Below, piece by piece: positions 18,469 to 29,946 of a stretch of DNA of 64,000 nucleotides; the stretch's first letter is position 1, and the number at the start of each line of letters is the position of its first letter. Source of the stretch: Desmodesmus armatus (Eukaryota; Chlorophyta; Chlorophyceae; Sphaeropleales; Scenedesmaceae); NCBI GenBank assembly GCA_007449985.2, contig VIIQ02000067.1, forward strand, positions 248,001-312,000. The letters run 5' to 3'. Both the position numbers and the translations under genes were made by a program. The notes beneath the pieces were generated by a model, which saw nothing but the letters and a program-made list of their open reading frames with translations, did not search any database and had not been told where the DNA came from.

Positions 18469-20945
18469 ATGCAACAGGCGATGCAGCGCTGTCGTTCGGG
18501 TTTAGAAGCATCCACCTCTGGCAGGGCTGCTGTATGGGGCAACAGCCTCCCACTCTTGCTGCTTTCGAAGTCACTTCGACAGATCTCTTGCAGCTGCCAA
18601 GCCACAGCACCGCAGAAAGCGCAAACAGCCAAAAGCCAACAAAAGATTCAGACGCAGCAGCTTACGCTCCCCGCATCAGATTTTGCGAGAGTGAAAAAAG
18701 CAGTGTATGTCGGCAGCAGTGTGGACCTCAAGGGGTGCCCTCCCCAGTCACACCCGGAGTTTGCGGTGATAGGACGTTCAAATGTGGGCAAGTCGTCTCT
18801 CATCAACATGCTCACGCAAAGCAATAAGCTGGCCAAGGTGTCGAAGAACCCAGGTGGGTGGGCAGGCCACCACCAGCAGCAGCAGCAACAGCCTGACCTC
18901 CGCCAACCTTACACATCAAGGCAGCAGAAGCTGATGGTGTTGCGTGTGATGGTTTCAGGCATGACCAAGACAATCAACCACTTCCTGATAAACGACACCT
19001 GGTACCTGGTGGACCTCCCCGGCTATGGGTGAGTGGTGAGCTGATGCCAGTGCGTCCCTGTTGTTGGCAGCCGTTGCTACACGGTTGATCCGCAGACCGC
19101 TATGATCTCGGCATGTCCCAGCGCACGACCACCCATCACCAGCAGCACCAGTAGCTCTGAAGCACACGCTGCAACACACCGCTCCCATCAGCTGCAGCCT
19201 CAAGGCAATGCGCAGCTGTGCACTTGAACACATGGGGGCCTGGGGCCAGATTTGGAGGTGGTGCTAGCAGCCCAGCAGGCGCAGGGCTCACAACAGCTGA
19301 CAGCCGTCCCTGTGTGTTCTGGATTGGACCGGATGTTGTGTGCTGCAGGTATGCAAAGACTGCTGGGAAGGAGACCCGCAACAGCTGGCTAGAGTTCACA
19401 AAGACGTACTTCCTCAAACGGCGGGTGCTTGTGGCTGTGATGCTGCTGGTGGATGCCAGCATACCCCCACAGCGCATGGACCTTGAGTGTGCCAATTGGC
19501 TGGCAGAGGCGCTGGTGAGGCATTCGGCATGGTGGCAGTAACATGGGATCACATGCCATGCAGCTGAGATAATAGTATTAGCGGACACATTGCACATGCT
19601 GTGAGCAGCAGCATTTCTGGATACGATGGGATTCAGATCCTCTAGAGGAGCTTGGTGGCAAACACTGAGCTGGCTGGCAGAGGCACTGATTTTTAATTTC
19701 TTTCTTCTTTTTTTAAACAATAACAGTAATAATATTCTAGATAAATCTATCAAAACAATAGTAATAATATTCTAGATAAATATATTTACAAACAATGTTG
19801 TTTATTTTTCAAACATATAGAGGCACTGGTGAGGCATATGGCAGGGTGGCAGTACTGTGGGTTTGCATGGGGTCTGTCACGGAGCACATGCTGTGAGCAG
19901 CAGCATTGCTGGCTGTGTGGGGATGTGAGCGGGATCCAGAGGAGCATGTGGCAAACACTCAGCTGGCTGGCAGAGGGCGGTGCGGCATGGGGTGGTGGCA
20001 GTCCTGTGGGGTCACATGGTATTGGGGGGGAGGTTGTTACAAGTTGATATTTTCACCGCAAAGCGGTACTCTCTTCACTTGATCGACTGGGTAAGCCAAA
20101 GACGCACACCTAAAACGAGGAAACCTGCAAAAGACACGACAGACAAGACCAGCCCCCCCCCCCCCCCCAAAAAAAAACATACATGCGATGCGTTGCACAT
20201 GCTGTGAGCAGCATCATTGCTGGATTTGCGGAGATTCAAAGGAGCAACTGCCCGACACACAACTGGCTTGCAGAGGCGCTTGTGAGGCACAGCAGACCTT
20301 TCCGGTGGCAGTAGCATGGCTGGGGCACCGTGTGGTGGCGGGTGGAGTAGCATTGATAGAAGTATCGGCCATGCTTGTCCAGCAGCAATGCTGGGATATC
20401 AGTCACATGCAGCAGAAAGTTACGCTTGAGACGGGACGGGACGAGTCGAGACGGGGTTCAAAAAGGGGGACTAACCACATGCACGCAGCACCTCAGTGGG
20501 GGGTTGCAGGTGATTTCTTTGTTCCGCTGGTTGCCAAGCAGAAAGTCCAGACAACAACACAGAAGCGGCAGAGGCGCTGTCATTGTCTGCTCGCCAATGC
20601 GCTTGTAGGGGCGACCTGCCCCTACCATGTGTCGTGCCTCTGCAACATTCTCACATGCACCTCCACACACGAAGGCCCTGAAGCGACTCTGCGGTGCTGT
20701 GCTGTGCTGTGCTGTGCCGTCAGGTTCCATTCTGCATCGTCTTCACAAAGTGTGACGCGCGCAAGAAGAGTGGCCCCACCCCAGCGGCCAACATGAGGGC
20801 GTGGAAAGAGGAATGGGTGCAGCAGTATGAGGAGTTGCCAGCATGCTTTGAGACCAGTGCAGAGCTGGGCCAGGGTCGCAGCGAAGTGCTCAACTACCTG
20901 GCCTCACTAAGAGTGCTGGAGGAGGAGCAGGGGCAGGAGCTGTAA
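18469..20945 (+). CDS. engB: EngB/YsxC-type ribosome-biogenesis GTPase, probably organellar
   Basis: TRAFAC-class GTPase of the EngB (YihA/YsxC) family, which acts in bacterial and organellar large-subunit ribosome assembly. Exons: 18469-18853, 18959-19028, 19349-19514, 20724-20945; phases 1, 2, 0 all fit (280 aa). G1 is GRSNVGKSS in exon 1; the Thr-containing switch (MTKTINHF) and G3 DLPGYG are in exon 2; YAK opens exon 3; G4 TKCD and G5 ETSA are in exon 4. The first ~65 residues are rich in Ser/Gln/Arg and lack acids, as in a plastid or mitochondrial transit peptide. The chosen start is ATG 18469, giving MQQAMQRC; the frame is open further upstream but no other ATG looked better. Intron 3 (1209 bp) is built from repeats and insertions. 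TGTAA also occurs at the stop itself and at 21089-21093. Confidence 0.93.
19689..19818. mobile_element. 130-bp AT-rich insertion with 10-bp flanking direct repeats
   Basis: A strongly AT-rich block in GC-rich surroundings, with an internal tandem repeat (AGTAATAATATTCTAGATAA twice). It is bounded on both sides by AGAGGCACTG (19679-19688 and 19819-19828), consistent with a target-site duplication. The base composition suggests organellar DNA or a small transposon; the sequence alone does not decide. Confidence 0.65.
20023..20180 (+). repeat. dispersed ~100-bp element, copy B, with poly-C/poly-A end
   Basis: Second copy of the element at 17818-17927, interrupting the exon-end repeat array in engB intron 3. 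It starts with a G run (20023-20031) and is followed after about 130 bp by a run of 17 or more C and nine A (20153-20178). A tract-ended insertion such as this may be a small retro-inserted sequence; that is inference. Confidence 0.7.
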
Positions 20946-21093
20946 CAGTACAGGACTGTACAGTACACATGCAGGACCATGTTACACCGTGCAGTACATG
21001 TTACACCGTACAGTACAGGGTCGCAGCGAGATGCTCAATCACCTGGCCTCACTGAGAGTGCTGGAAGAGGAACAGGGGCAGTAGGAGCTGTAA
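20872..21093 (+). repeat. tandem duplicate of the engB terminal coding segment
   Basis: The last ~75 nt of the engB reading frame (20872-20945) recurs at 21017-21093 with about 10 changes. The copy has an in-frame TAG before the old stop context and ends in GAGCTGTAA, which places a TGTAA about 145 nt after the real stop. Short CATGTTACACCGT repeats surround it (about 20976, 20996, 21129). Confidence 0.85.
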
Positions 21094-22238
21094 GTGCGGT
21101 ACCGTGGCGTACAGTAAACAAGCAGGACCATGTTACACCGTACAGTACAGGTCTGGGGCATGCAGGTGGCCATTTGTCACTTGATCAGAGCTGACCTGTA
21201 CAGCAGCAGCAGTGATGTGTACGATAGCAGCAAATCTGTTTTGAGGCCCCATGGGAGCTTGCGGTTGCCGGGTACAAATACTGTAACTGTACTGTTTTTG
21301 GCTGTGTGGCATGTTGCTTGGTTTGCTTTGTCACTTGGCTCTGGCGGCGTTGCTTGGCATATTGCCTGTTGGCTTTTGTCACTTGGCACTGGCATCAGGC
21401 ACAGTTGCTCTGGTGCAGATGGTTCCACTGTGCACTTGTTGAGGCATCAAGGGCGGCTGGTATGAGGCGGCTGGCGGGTGCGCCCTGCTTGCAATCAGCC
21501 TGACGCATGCGTACAGCCGTGCGGATTACAGACGGCTGTGCAGTGTGATGTCGATGGAGGGCCGCTCTTGTGTTTGAAGTGCGGCCCGGTCACTGCAGCT
21601 TGGTCTGTCACTGTGACATGTGACGTGTTACTTTGCAAAGTTGGGTTTGGACAATGGCAACATACTGCGCTGCTACATGCACGCCGCTTTTTACTGAATC
21701 ATGCACATGTTGCGCTGTGTGTGGCCAGCCAGTGGGATTACACCCCCCTGGTAAAACCACAAAAAAAAATCATGCACATGTCATCAGTCTGACGTGGTGA
21801 GGGACGTACTGGGCTGTGAAAACCAAAAAGAATATGAAGTCATACTGCTGTTTCGGGACGATCACCCACTGTGCATTGTAGCAAGATCGCAGAGGCTGAA
21901 GCTGCCGTGTCTGTCAACGAAAAGAAGTGGTTAGTGATGCACATGCATGTGCAGCACTGAGGGGGCGCACACAATGTGGGGTTGGAACAGCCCCTTGGCT
22001 AAGCTGCCTGTCACTGACCCGATTCAGCATGCTGCCCAGTCAAGGCGTGGTGTTGTGTTGTATCAGACTGGAGGTCGATTGCACAACACTACATTGCAAC
22101 CCGCAGTGCAAACTGCCCACTACACGGTGTACCAAACAGTGGCAGTGGATGCATCCAAGGATCAACAGAGGGCTACATATGGCAGCACACAAAGCAGTAC
22201 AGACACAACTGCAGCCAGAGCGACAGTACAAACTCAAT
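21094..22238. other. intergenic between convergent engB and Nudix/eIF2B genes
   Basis: No supported gene or structured RNA. It contains engB 3' flank repeats and T/G-rich sequence; the right end is the 3' flank of the minus-strand gene. No obvious TGTAA was found close to that gene's stop. Confidence 0.45.
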
Positions 22239-23847
22239 TCACGCTGCCACCATGTCCTGTGGCAGACTCAACCCAAAGGCATGCTCATAGCCCCTGCCTC
22301 GCGACTGCATAAGGGCAGCCACCTGTACCTGGTTCATCAGGCCCTTATCTGTAACCAACGCTGACACCAGACTTAGCGGCACTGCCTCAAAGTAAACATT
22401 TCGCAGCTCTATGCTGCCTCCTGGAGCCAACATGCTGGCATCTGCGCTGCCTGCTGCTGCTGCCGTGCTGCTGGCGTTACTGCTGTTGCCCAACCGCCCT
22501 GCCCCTGCTGCCTGCTGTTGCTGCTGGAGATCCTGGTGCTGCTGCTGCTGTACGCCGTGCTCTGCATGCTGTGCGGCTGCTGGTGTCGCCATTCTTGTGA
22601 CAGCGGTGGCAGTGTCTGAGCTCCATGCGGATAGTAGCTCACTCACGCCCTTCTCTTCCTCACCCACCTACCAAACCGGCAGCACAACACAACACAGGTG
22701 AGCAGGCATGCAGGGGGCACCATCAAAGCACGCATGCAATCAAACAGGTGGTACTCCCAGTCTAGAGGAGCCCAACGGGAACATTACTGATCTTGCCTCA
22801 GCAAGCTGCTAGAACTGAGAGCCTCAGCCCAGTTTCAGCAGGAGCATGTGAGTAATGGGTGTCACAAAGCACCAGGAGTATGCAGGGCTGAACAGACAGA
22901 CATTTACTGCAAGGTCTGCACACGGTTGTGTTGCACTGCTGCTGCTGTTGTAGGCATGAGCACAGGGCTCTGCTTGGGTCCTGCCAAGATTCTCCTGCCG
23001 CTAGGTATGCTGGGGTTCTGCTCCTGCTGCCTTGGGCACACCGGCGCACCTGCAGCGTAGTATTTGGCAACGCAAACTTCGTGACTGGCCCTGGCGATAC
23101 CTTGAGAGAGTCCGTCACAGCGACAACAGGCACCCCAACAGCCTTCGCTGCCAGTGCCAGCAGCTTACTGCCAACCTTGTTCACCACACCAGCAGGTGTG
23201 ACAGCATCAGCACCTAGCAGCACCAGATCCGCCTCCTCAACAAACACGCCTGCCTGCGCATCTGTGATCACGGTCACATGCAGCCCCGCCGCTGCTAATC
23301 GCTGTGCCATGGCAACGCCCTCACAGAGAGGCCGAGATTCGCACACGATCACAGACAGCCCCGGGCCGTGGCTGCTGCCTTTGAAGCTGCCGTTGTTTCC
23401 CGCCAAAAACAGCGGGAGGCTGCTGCTGCTGTCTACCTGCTCGCGTCCGATGCCGCTGCTGCTCGGCCAGAAGTCTGGGTCATCCACATCTGCCTCCTCC
23501 TGCTGCTCCTGGTCTTGTAAGACCCCTTGAGGGACACCTGCTGCATCCTGCTGCTGTGCTGAGGCTTCGTCAGCACTGGTGCTGACATCAGCATGTCCTG
23601 CAGCAGGACTTGCAGGACCTGCAGGACGCTGCTGTGCTGGGGGCGTTGCTTTTGCGCCTGCGGCTGCTGATGCTGTGAGTGCCTGCTGGTGCGCCTTGAT
23701 GAGGGCTTTGGCTACTGTGGAAGACAGGGAGGTGGTCAGCACACGCATGCCGCTCTGCAGGACTGCTGCTGTGTTGTCGATGGTGGCCATGCGCTGCTGC
23801 TGCATGGAGGCCTCTACCTTGTCAAGTGCATCTGACAGTGCAAGCCT

Positions 23848-23881
<34 letters not shown>

Positions 23882-26800
23882 CAGAGAACATCGCGTGTGG
23901 GCATGGGTAGCATGTGAGCGCTTGACACGGCCATGGAACAGGCAGTGCGAGCAGCGCGTGCATGGAGCCAAGCTACTTGCTCGCACAATGCCGGCGTTGC
24001 AAGCACAACCATCACGAACGCAGAGACCAGTCGCCAGCTAAATTGGCCGTGCCCCTGTGCACGCTAGAAATGCTGCGCACAGCAGTACCAACAGAGATGG
24101 GTTCCTGCTTCATGTTAACCCCGGAGGCTTCTCTTGAGTGCGCCCAAGTAGGCCTCGCTGGCTATCGGATGTGTGCCTGTTGCACTGTATCACCTTTTGC
24201 AGCCCGTGGTGGGTTCAGACGAGTCTGTGTTGGCCTGGCAAAAGACTGCGCAAAGGGCGACAAGTGACTGCCCCCCCACGTGTCTGTCTTGACAACGGCG
24301 TGCCCCCTGTCTCCACAACCAACCAGCAGACAGTCAACGAACTTTTTTGATCCCGTCATAACTTCCTCATCAGACAGCTTCCCCCTGGTTGTTGTGCCAG
24401 CTGTGCTGGGTTGCGTGTTGCACTCCCCTCCTCAAACACTGCACTCTCACCTCGCGCAGCCGGCGCTAGGTTCAAAGGGGTCTGCACAAGCCTCCAGCTC
24501 TGCATGCAGCTGCAGCATAACATCTGCTGCCGTGTTGGCCACAGCTGCCATGCTGGGCCGTGCTGAGGCCATGATGAAGCAGAAGTTGGCATATGCCTCC
24601 ATCCAGTGGTCAAACGTGGCCTCGTGCGGGGCCTGCTGCTTGGCACCTGGTGCAGATGCTGTCCTGCTAGTCTGCAGGCTGGCTTGGTGTGCTGAGCGCT
24701 CCTCATAGGTGAGCACTGCACGCAGCGCCTGCAGCAGCAGTTGGTGCGCACACCAAATGGTTCAGTTTCTATCAACATGTACAGAGATGCGGGGAGTGGT
24801 GAAACACAAGACACCGCCATGTGCTGCAGCTGCACAGCTTCGGTTCTTGAAGCAGCAAAGCCACCAGAGAATACAAGCATCCCCCCACAAGGCCAGCAGC
24901 CAAGCACTATTGCGACCCGCTTTTTATTGCCTTGCTAAGCATGACGTTGCATGCGCAAGCGCATGGTTCTGCAAGGCCTGAACCCTGGGTACGCAAGGTG
25001 AGCCAGTTCACCTGCAAGACATATGCTGCCAGCTCTGCTGCCCCATGCTGCCTGTCCTCCTTGAGATACTGTATGTGTGTGGCCATGTAGGGCGGCAACA
25101 GCAGCCGCCGCACGGTCTCTGGCAGCAACGGGACATGCTGCATGTGGGGCACAGCACTGCACACAGCAGGAGACAGAGCACACACTCAACACGTGCCGCT
25201 TCAAGTATGTTCCCATTCAGTCAGCCTGCGTTGCTTTGGATGTGCAGAAAGGTATGCAGAGACACCTTGCGCAGCACAGTTGCACTAGTGCAGAACGCAG
25301 TTACATGCCACGTCAGCGCGGCAACACAACCATCCTGGTGCCTCTACATTGCGTCAACTTGGTCAGCATTGCCTTGCTGAAAGCCCCCACAGGCTTTCGT
25401 TGCCACCACCCCCTCGTATGCCACCACCTCCTGTCACAGTGGCGCACCAGGTTGAGCATGATCGCTACCTGGTGCTGGTTGACTTCTGCACCCGGTGCAG
25501 GGCCTGGTGACCTACAACCTGGCCAGCCTGCCAGCCAGCCTTCACCCAGTACTACGCCGACAGCCCGCCAACGCCTGCCTCAGCTGCTGGCCCAGCCTTG
25601 CCCTGCTGCAAGCCCACAACTGCGCTGCCTGCCTGCTCGCCTAGCTGCAGTCCATACCCCAAAAAGCCTCACCTCGCTACCACCCAGTCATATGCCACAT
25701 TCTCCCAGTTGAGTGTGACAGTGGCTGACAGGTCTGTCAGGTTGAAGAGGAAGGGGTACACCAGGAAGTGGCGGCGCTCATCGTCCACAGGTAGGGGCCG
25801 CCCGCAGTTCACCAGCTGCAGCTGCTGGGGGTCAGGCCAACCTCTTCACTGACCTGCAGGGTGAATGGGGTGAGGGCCCGCAGGGCAGCAGTTGTGTAGA
25901 AGTCACAAGGGAATCCAATGTTTTGAAGGGCTGGCCAGAGGACAGCTGGGATCCACAGTGGGACTGTGCCACCTACAAGAAACAATCCAGCAGCTGTAAG
26001 CAGTGCTGAGACAGTCTGACAGACTGCAGGGCTACTACGCTGGATATTGGAAACAGGGCCCTTCTCAGCCAAGCAGCCTGCTGCTGTGCGCCTGCACTGC
26101 TGTGTTGGGCACAGGGAGTATAAGTGTAGCTAGCATACTGTGTGGCACAGGGGTGTGATGTGTGCTGCTGCAGGCACTCTCTCAACCAGCACTGACCTCT
26201 TGCAGTGCTCTGTGGAGCAGAGACTCGTTGCCTTCCACGCCCCCGCTTACTCCACCCCAGTGCTGTTGATAGCTGCCAACCTGCAAGACAGTACGGCACC
26301 ATTGCGCCACACAGCATACCTCATTCAGCATTTATTTACAGCTGCTTGTCATCAGCCTGCACACACGACCTGCGGGTACTGGGGCAACGACAGGGGTCCC
26401 GTCAAACAGCAGCTGGTGAGTGCACCTGGTGTGGTATGGCCATTCCACTACTTGTGGCTGCTTTGAACACTGCAGCTGGCAGATGATTGCAGTTGGCATA
26501 TGTCACCTGGTCTGAGCGCTTCACCAGCAGCAGCTTGCCATCACTCTCCCTGCGGATGATAGCTGTGACCACCTGGGGCATATACACCGGACATGTTGCT
26601 TTTTACTTGCAACCTTGTCGAAGCGTGCTGCTGCACTAGTCAGCTAACATGCCGTCACTCTCAAGCATTACGAGGAATCTGCATTTACAATGCAGGTGTG
26701 TGGCTCATCCAGCATGCTCACTACAGCCAGGCATGCAAGTGCATTGTGGTGGAGACGCCCACTCACAGGCTTCCTGACTGCAGCAGAAGGCTCCATGCCT

Positions 26801-27006
26801 GATACACTCGCAGAAGCGTCCGTGCTTGTTGCCTTGGCCCTGTGGCATGCGCACACATGTCTGAGCACATGCAGGTAAGCCTCTGCTGCTGTTTCCTGTG
26901 GCAACAGCACAGCACTGCCGTGGCACCTGCGCTGCCTCCGGAGCAGTCTCAGACCCTTCGCTCCAAATGCTCTGCAAGCACCTATGCTCCTGTGCGCAGT
27001 CTGCAT
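22239..27006 (-). CDS. Nudix domain fused to eIF2B alpha/beta/delta-like domain
   Basis: Exons (minus): 27006-26767, 26572-26507, 26280-26197, 25853-25673, 25156-25012, 24728-24451, 23845-23050, 22667-22239; phases agree (about 739 aa). Exons 2-4 form a Nudix domain: VVTAIIRR..., VGSYQQHWGGVSGGVEGNE, and a Nudix box G-x5-E-x7-QE-V-x-EE-x-G-L, with Gln where Arg is usual. After a helical linker (DRQHGAAEL) exons 7-8 give an eIF2B/ribose-1,5-bisphosphate-isomerase-like fold: CESRPLCEGV, VTVITDAQAGVFVEEAD, LLGADAVTPAGVVNKVGS, NVYFEAVPLSLV. This is not a translation eIF2B subunit by context; fusions of these two domains are known in haloarchaea. Exon 4 is open only with one C added at 25827-25831. 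Exon 1 is the least certain: an Arg-rich, transit-like start at ATG 27006 ending in VRKP. Low-complexity Gln/Ala linkers lie in exons 7 and 8. The substrate is unknown. Confidence 0.85.
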
Positions 27007-29946
27007 GCTACCGCTGGCCCACACGGAACTAAATGCTGTCGATCTGAGACCAAATGTGATCTGAGACTCAGAAAAGCCGTTGCTCCAAATTAAGGCACAT
27101 TGTTGGGTTTGGTGACAATGAGCATTGCACGTTGGGCATACAAGTGACACGTGTTGACATCCAATGTTTATTTGGGACCTAGCATGAACGTGTGTCGCCT
27201 TTGAAACTTTCAGCAGCCAAGCCAACTTCATAAATTGAGGAAATTTACAGTGAAACTTTTGTACCCAGTACAGCATGGGAGCTAGCGTAGCTGAAGCCCT
27301 AGCTTGTTTGCAGCTTATGCACACTGCACCTCTGACCACATCTGGCTTCCCAATGTACTCAGCTGCTGACAACGTCAGGCTTCCACCAGGAATGCGGCGA
27401 CCACAATTCACCAATTCAAACGTGTGTTGATGAGCAGCACTGCTGCTGTACAGCAGCACATGTGCTGCTGGCACGCTGAGGGCCATCATGACAGCTCATC
27501 AGCTAGTGGGCTTGCACGTCAACTTGCTGAAGATGGGACCTTGTTTTTTGGTGCCCTCGTTGCAAACCTACCAATGTACAGAACCGCGAGGGTTCATCCG
27601 ACGTGGCATGTACACGTCGCTGCTGAAAAGACGCCACTCCAGCAAAGCGTTATCGTAAGGCATGCATGCCTCGGCGTCGTTGCGCCACCCTTTGACGCTA
27701 CTTGACACTCACACGTTCTTGGTGCACGCTTGCAGCAATCCACCTCTTGACAGCTGCTCTCCGGCTCGGATGTTGCATCCAATGCACTGTAATGTATGTA
27801 ATTGACCTGTTGCGAGGCGCGACCGCACTGCGCTGGCCTAGGGGCAAGTTCTGACGGGGCTGGGAGCATCGCTTGTGGAAGGAGGCGTCTCCGGTCCGCG
27901 TGGCTGTCTCCACAAGCTGCAATGAGCTGTACTATGTCGCAATCGCTGGTGGTGCATCCCCTGGGCAACTGCCTGCTCCTGCGGGGCTCAAGTGGATGGA
28001 TCCCATGTGGCGAGTGTTTCCGGCACGTGTATCAGTCTGATTGCCGCTTTGACGCGGTAATAGTCCGTGTTGAACATATTGCATCTGATTTAGCGCAAAA
28101 TCAGTGATGCCGGTGGGCTGCAAGTGGACCTGTACTTGATAGCAGTGGCTAAGTGCCGTGATGGTTTCGTAAACCTGCCTCGACACACCAAGGTACATAC
28201 TAGTATCATTTGCGTATGGTTTGCGGACCGGGTGTGGATGTATGTGGAATGATAGATGATTGATGTTGGACGGGCTTGAACACCGGGGAAGGCGGATTAT
28301 GTTGCTTGCATGCCATGCGGGTGCATATAGGAATGCATTTGGTGTGTGTCCAGTGCCCATGCGGCGCAGGCTGTTAACGACGGCAAGATGGCTTCTGCTC
28401 ATCACTGCTCCGGAAGTCGCTGGAAGCCCTTCCCTTGATTCTGCTGCATCACTTAAGCGGACTGCTACACGTTTGACGAGGGCATCTCTTGCCTCACCAA
28501 GCACGGCCCGCCAAACCTGCTGGACACCCCTTCTGCTGCGGACCTTTCTGAAAGCGCCTCCTGTCACCAGCCATGGCTACGCAACTCCCCTGCACCTGAT
28601 AGCTGCCGCCTGAAGCCAGACATCCCTCCCAAACGCCACCCCTCCGTTGCTGACCAAGGCAAGTGCAGTATGTGCATGTTTTTGCACTTTTGCCCCTTGA
28701 GCTACCGTGTCCAGTCTGTGTCTGCAACACCAGCAGTGAACATCCCACAAGTGCGCACCTCACAATTGGCTGTGCATTCCACGTGCTGTTGCAAGCAACA
28801 CCTGCGGCTGCTCAAATTGCACCACAATATGCTACTTGGGGCGTGCACGTGGGCAACAGGGCACATCCCGTCACTTCGTCGCGCCTGCTCCAACCAGTTG
28901 CACCACCTCTGTTGCTCCCTCCATCACCACCACCACCTGCAGGTTTGCCAAGTCCGGCCAAGTTTGGCCAAGTCCTGCCAAGACCACATAGTGGAGTGAA
29001 GCCCACCAGCTCCTTCTCGAGCACTCTCCATGACATGCGTCAAGGTCCCCGACACGTCCCGTCCCTGCCAAGGCCCCAACCACCTCAAACCATCCCTGAG
29101 TAAAACAAGACATAATCAATGAAAGCACGCTGTCAAGGCCTACACGTCTGCCGTTCCACAACACCAGGGAGCATGACAAGTGACAGGGTCCACGTTACAC
29201 TGACAAGTGACAGTCAACAGCTGCTGGTGCATCATCTATCTACGGCTGGCATCTGCCCAAGTGAGTGCAGCATACAAGTCATCTGGTACAGACATGCTCA
29301 TGAGCATCAGAGCGAAGCTAGCTGGCTGTGCGCATTTGCCTGATTATCATGTTGTGTTTGTTTAGCACTTGGTGTGCACCCTTCTGATGCTTGCTTGTGC
29401 ATGTGCATGCTTGTGCATGTGCTTGATTTTTGTGCAACTCTCAAACGTCGATACCATGCTGACTGATGTGGTGTGCCTGCTGCTGCTGCTGCTGCCGCTG
29501 CTGTTGCGTGCTTACAGGTCAAAATAGAGGGTACTGTGAGAGCCAACTCGGCAAGGCTCAGCTGCAACCTCACTGCAACCTCCACGACCGTCTACACTGC
29601 TACCCTGCTGCGATGCTTCTCCTGCCTACAAGCCACAGCCTTCACGCGTCCACCCCCAGTGCAAAGGCCCTACCGTTGGCAAGTGTCTCCGTCAAGTGCC
29701 TGCCAGCTTGGCTACGGGTCCCTCTGCTGCATATTTCATCCCAAGCAAGCGTCCCTCGTCAAGTGGCTGCTGGCCTGTCTTCAAGTGTCCCTCTACGCAA
29801 AACGTCCCACTCAGGCCCCCAGTTGGCCCTGTCAAGTCCACACGGCTGTCCTCACGTGGGCGCGCGCAAGCGCGGGTGAGCGCTTTGCTTTGGTGGTGTT
29901 CTGTTGCTGTCTATAGGGGAATAAAGCTTAGGCCTGGTTGGTTTGA
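27007..29946. other. region without recognised gene
   Basis: Base composition is less GC-rich than the genes around it between 27100 and 28300. A minus-strand open frame of about 210 codons (27932-28567) has no ATG at its start and matches nothing I recognise. From about 28600 to 29880 the + strand is C/A-rich with scattered CAAGTG/CCAAGT words and no consistent exon structure. The region may include decayed repeats or untranslated RNA. Confidence 0.35.

Larger units (their letters stand above)
19515..20723 (+). repeat. intron 3 of engB: decayed copies of exon 3's end and donor
   Basis: The real exon end (GGCTGGCAGAGGCGCTG|GTGAGGCAT) is echoed near 19669-19690/19819-19838, 19962-19990 and 20267-20290. 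A companion motif CACATGCTGTGAGCAGCA recurs near 19591, 19886 and 20199. Removing two insertions (19689-19818 and about 20023-20180) leaves a unit of roughly 150-175 bp repeated about four times. Confidence 0.8.

Noticed and set aside
24990..25640. Overlapping + strand frames of 110-210 codons
   Set aside because: They lie antisense to confirmed exons and introns of the Nudix/eIF2B gene and have no independent motif.
27932..28567. 211-codon minus-strand open frame
   Set aside because: Starts at GTG, has no recognised motif, no supporting splice context, and lies in a lower-GC stretch where chance frames are longer.
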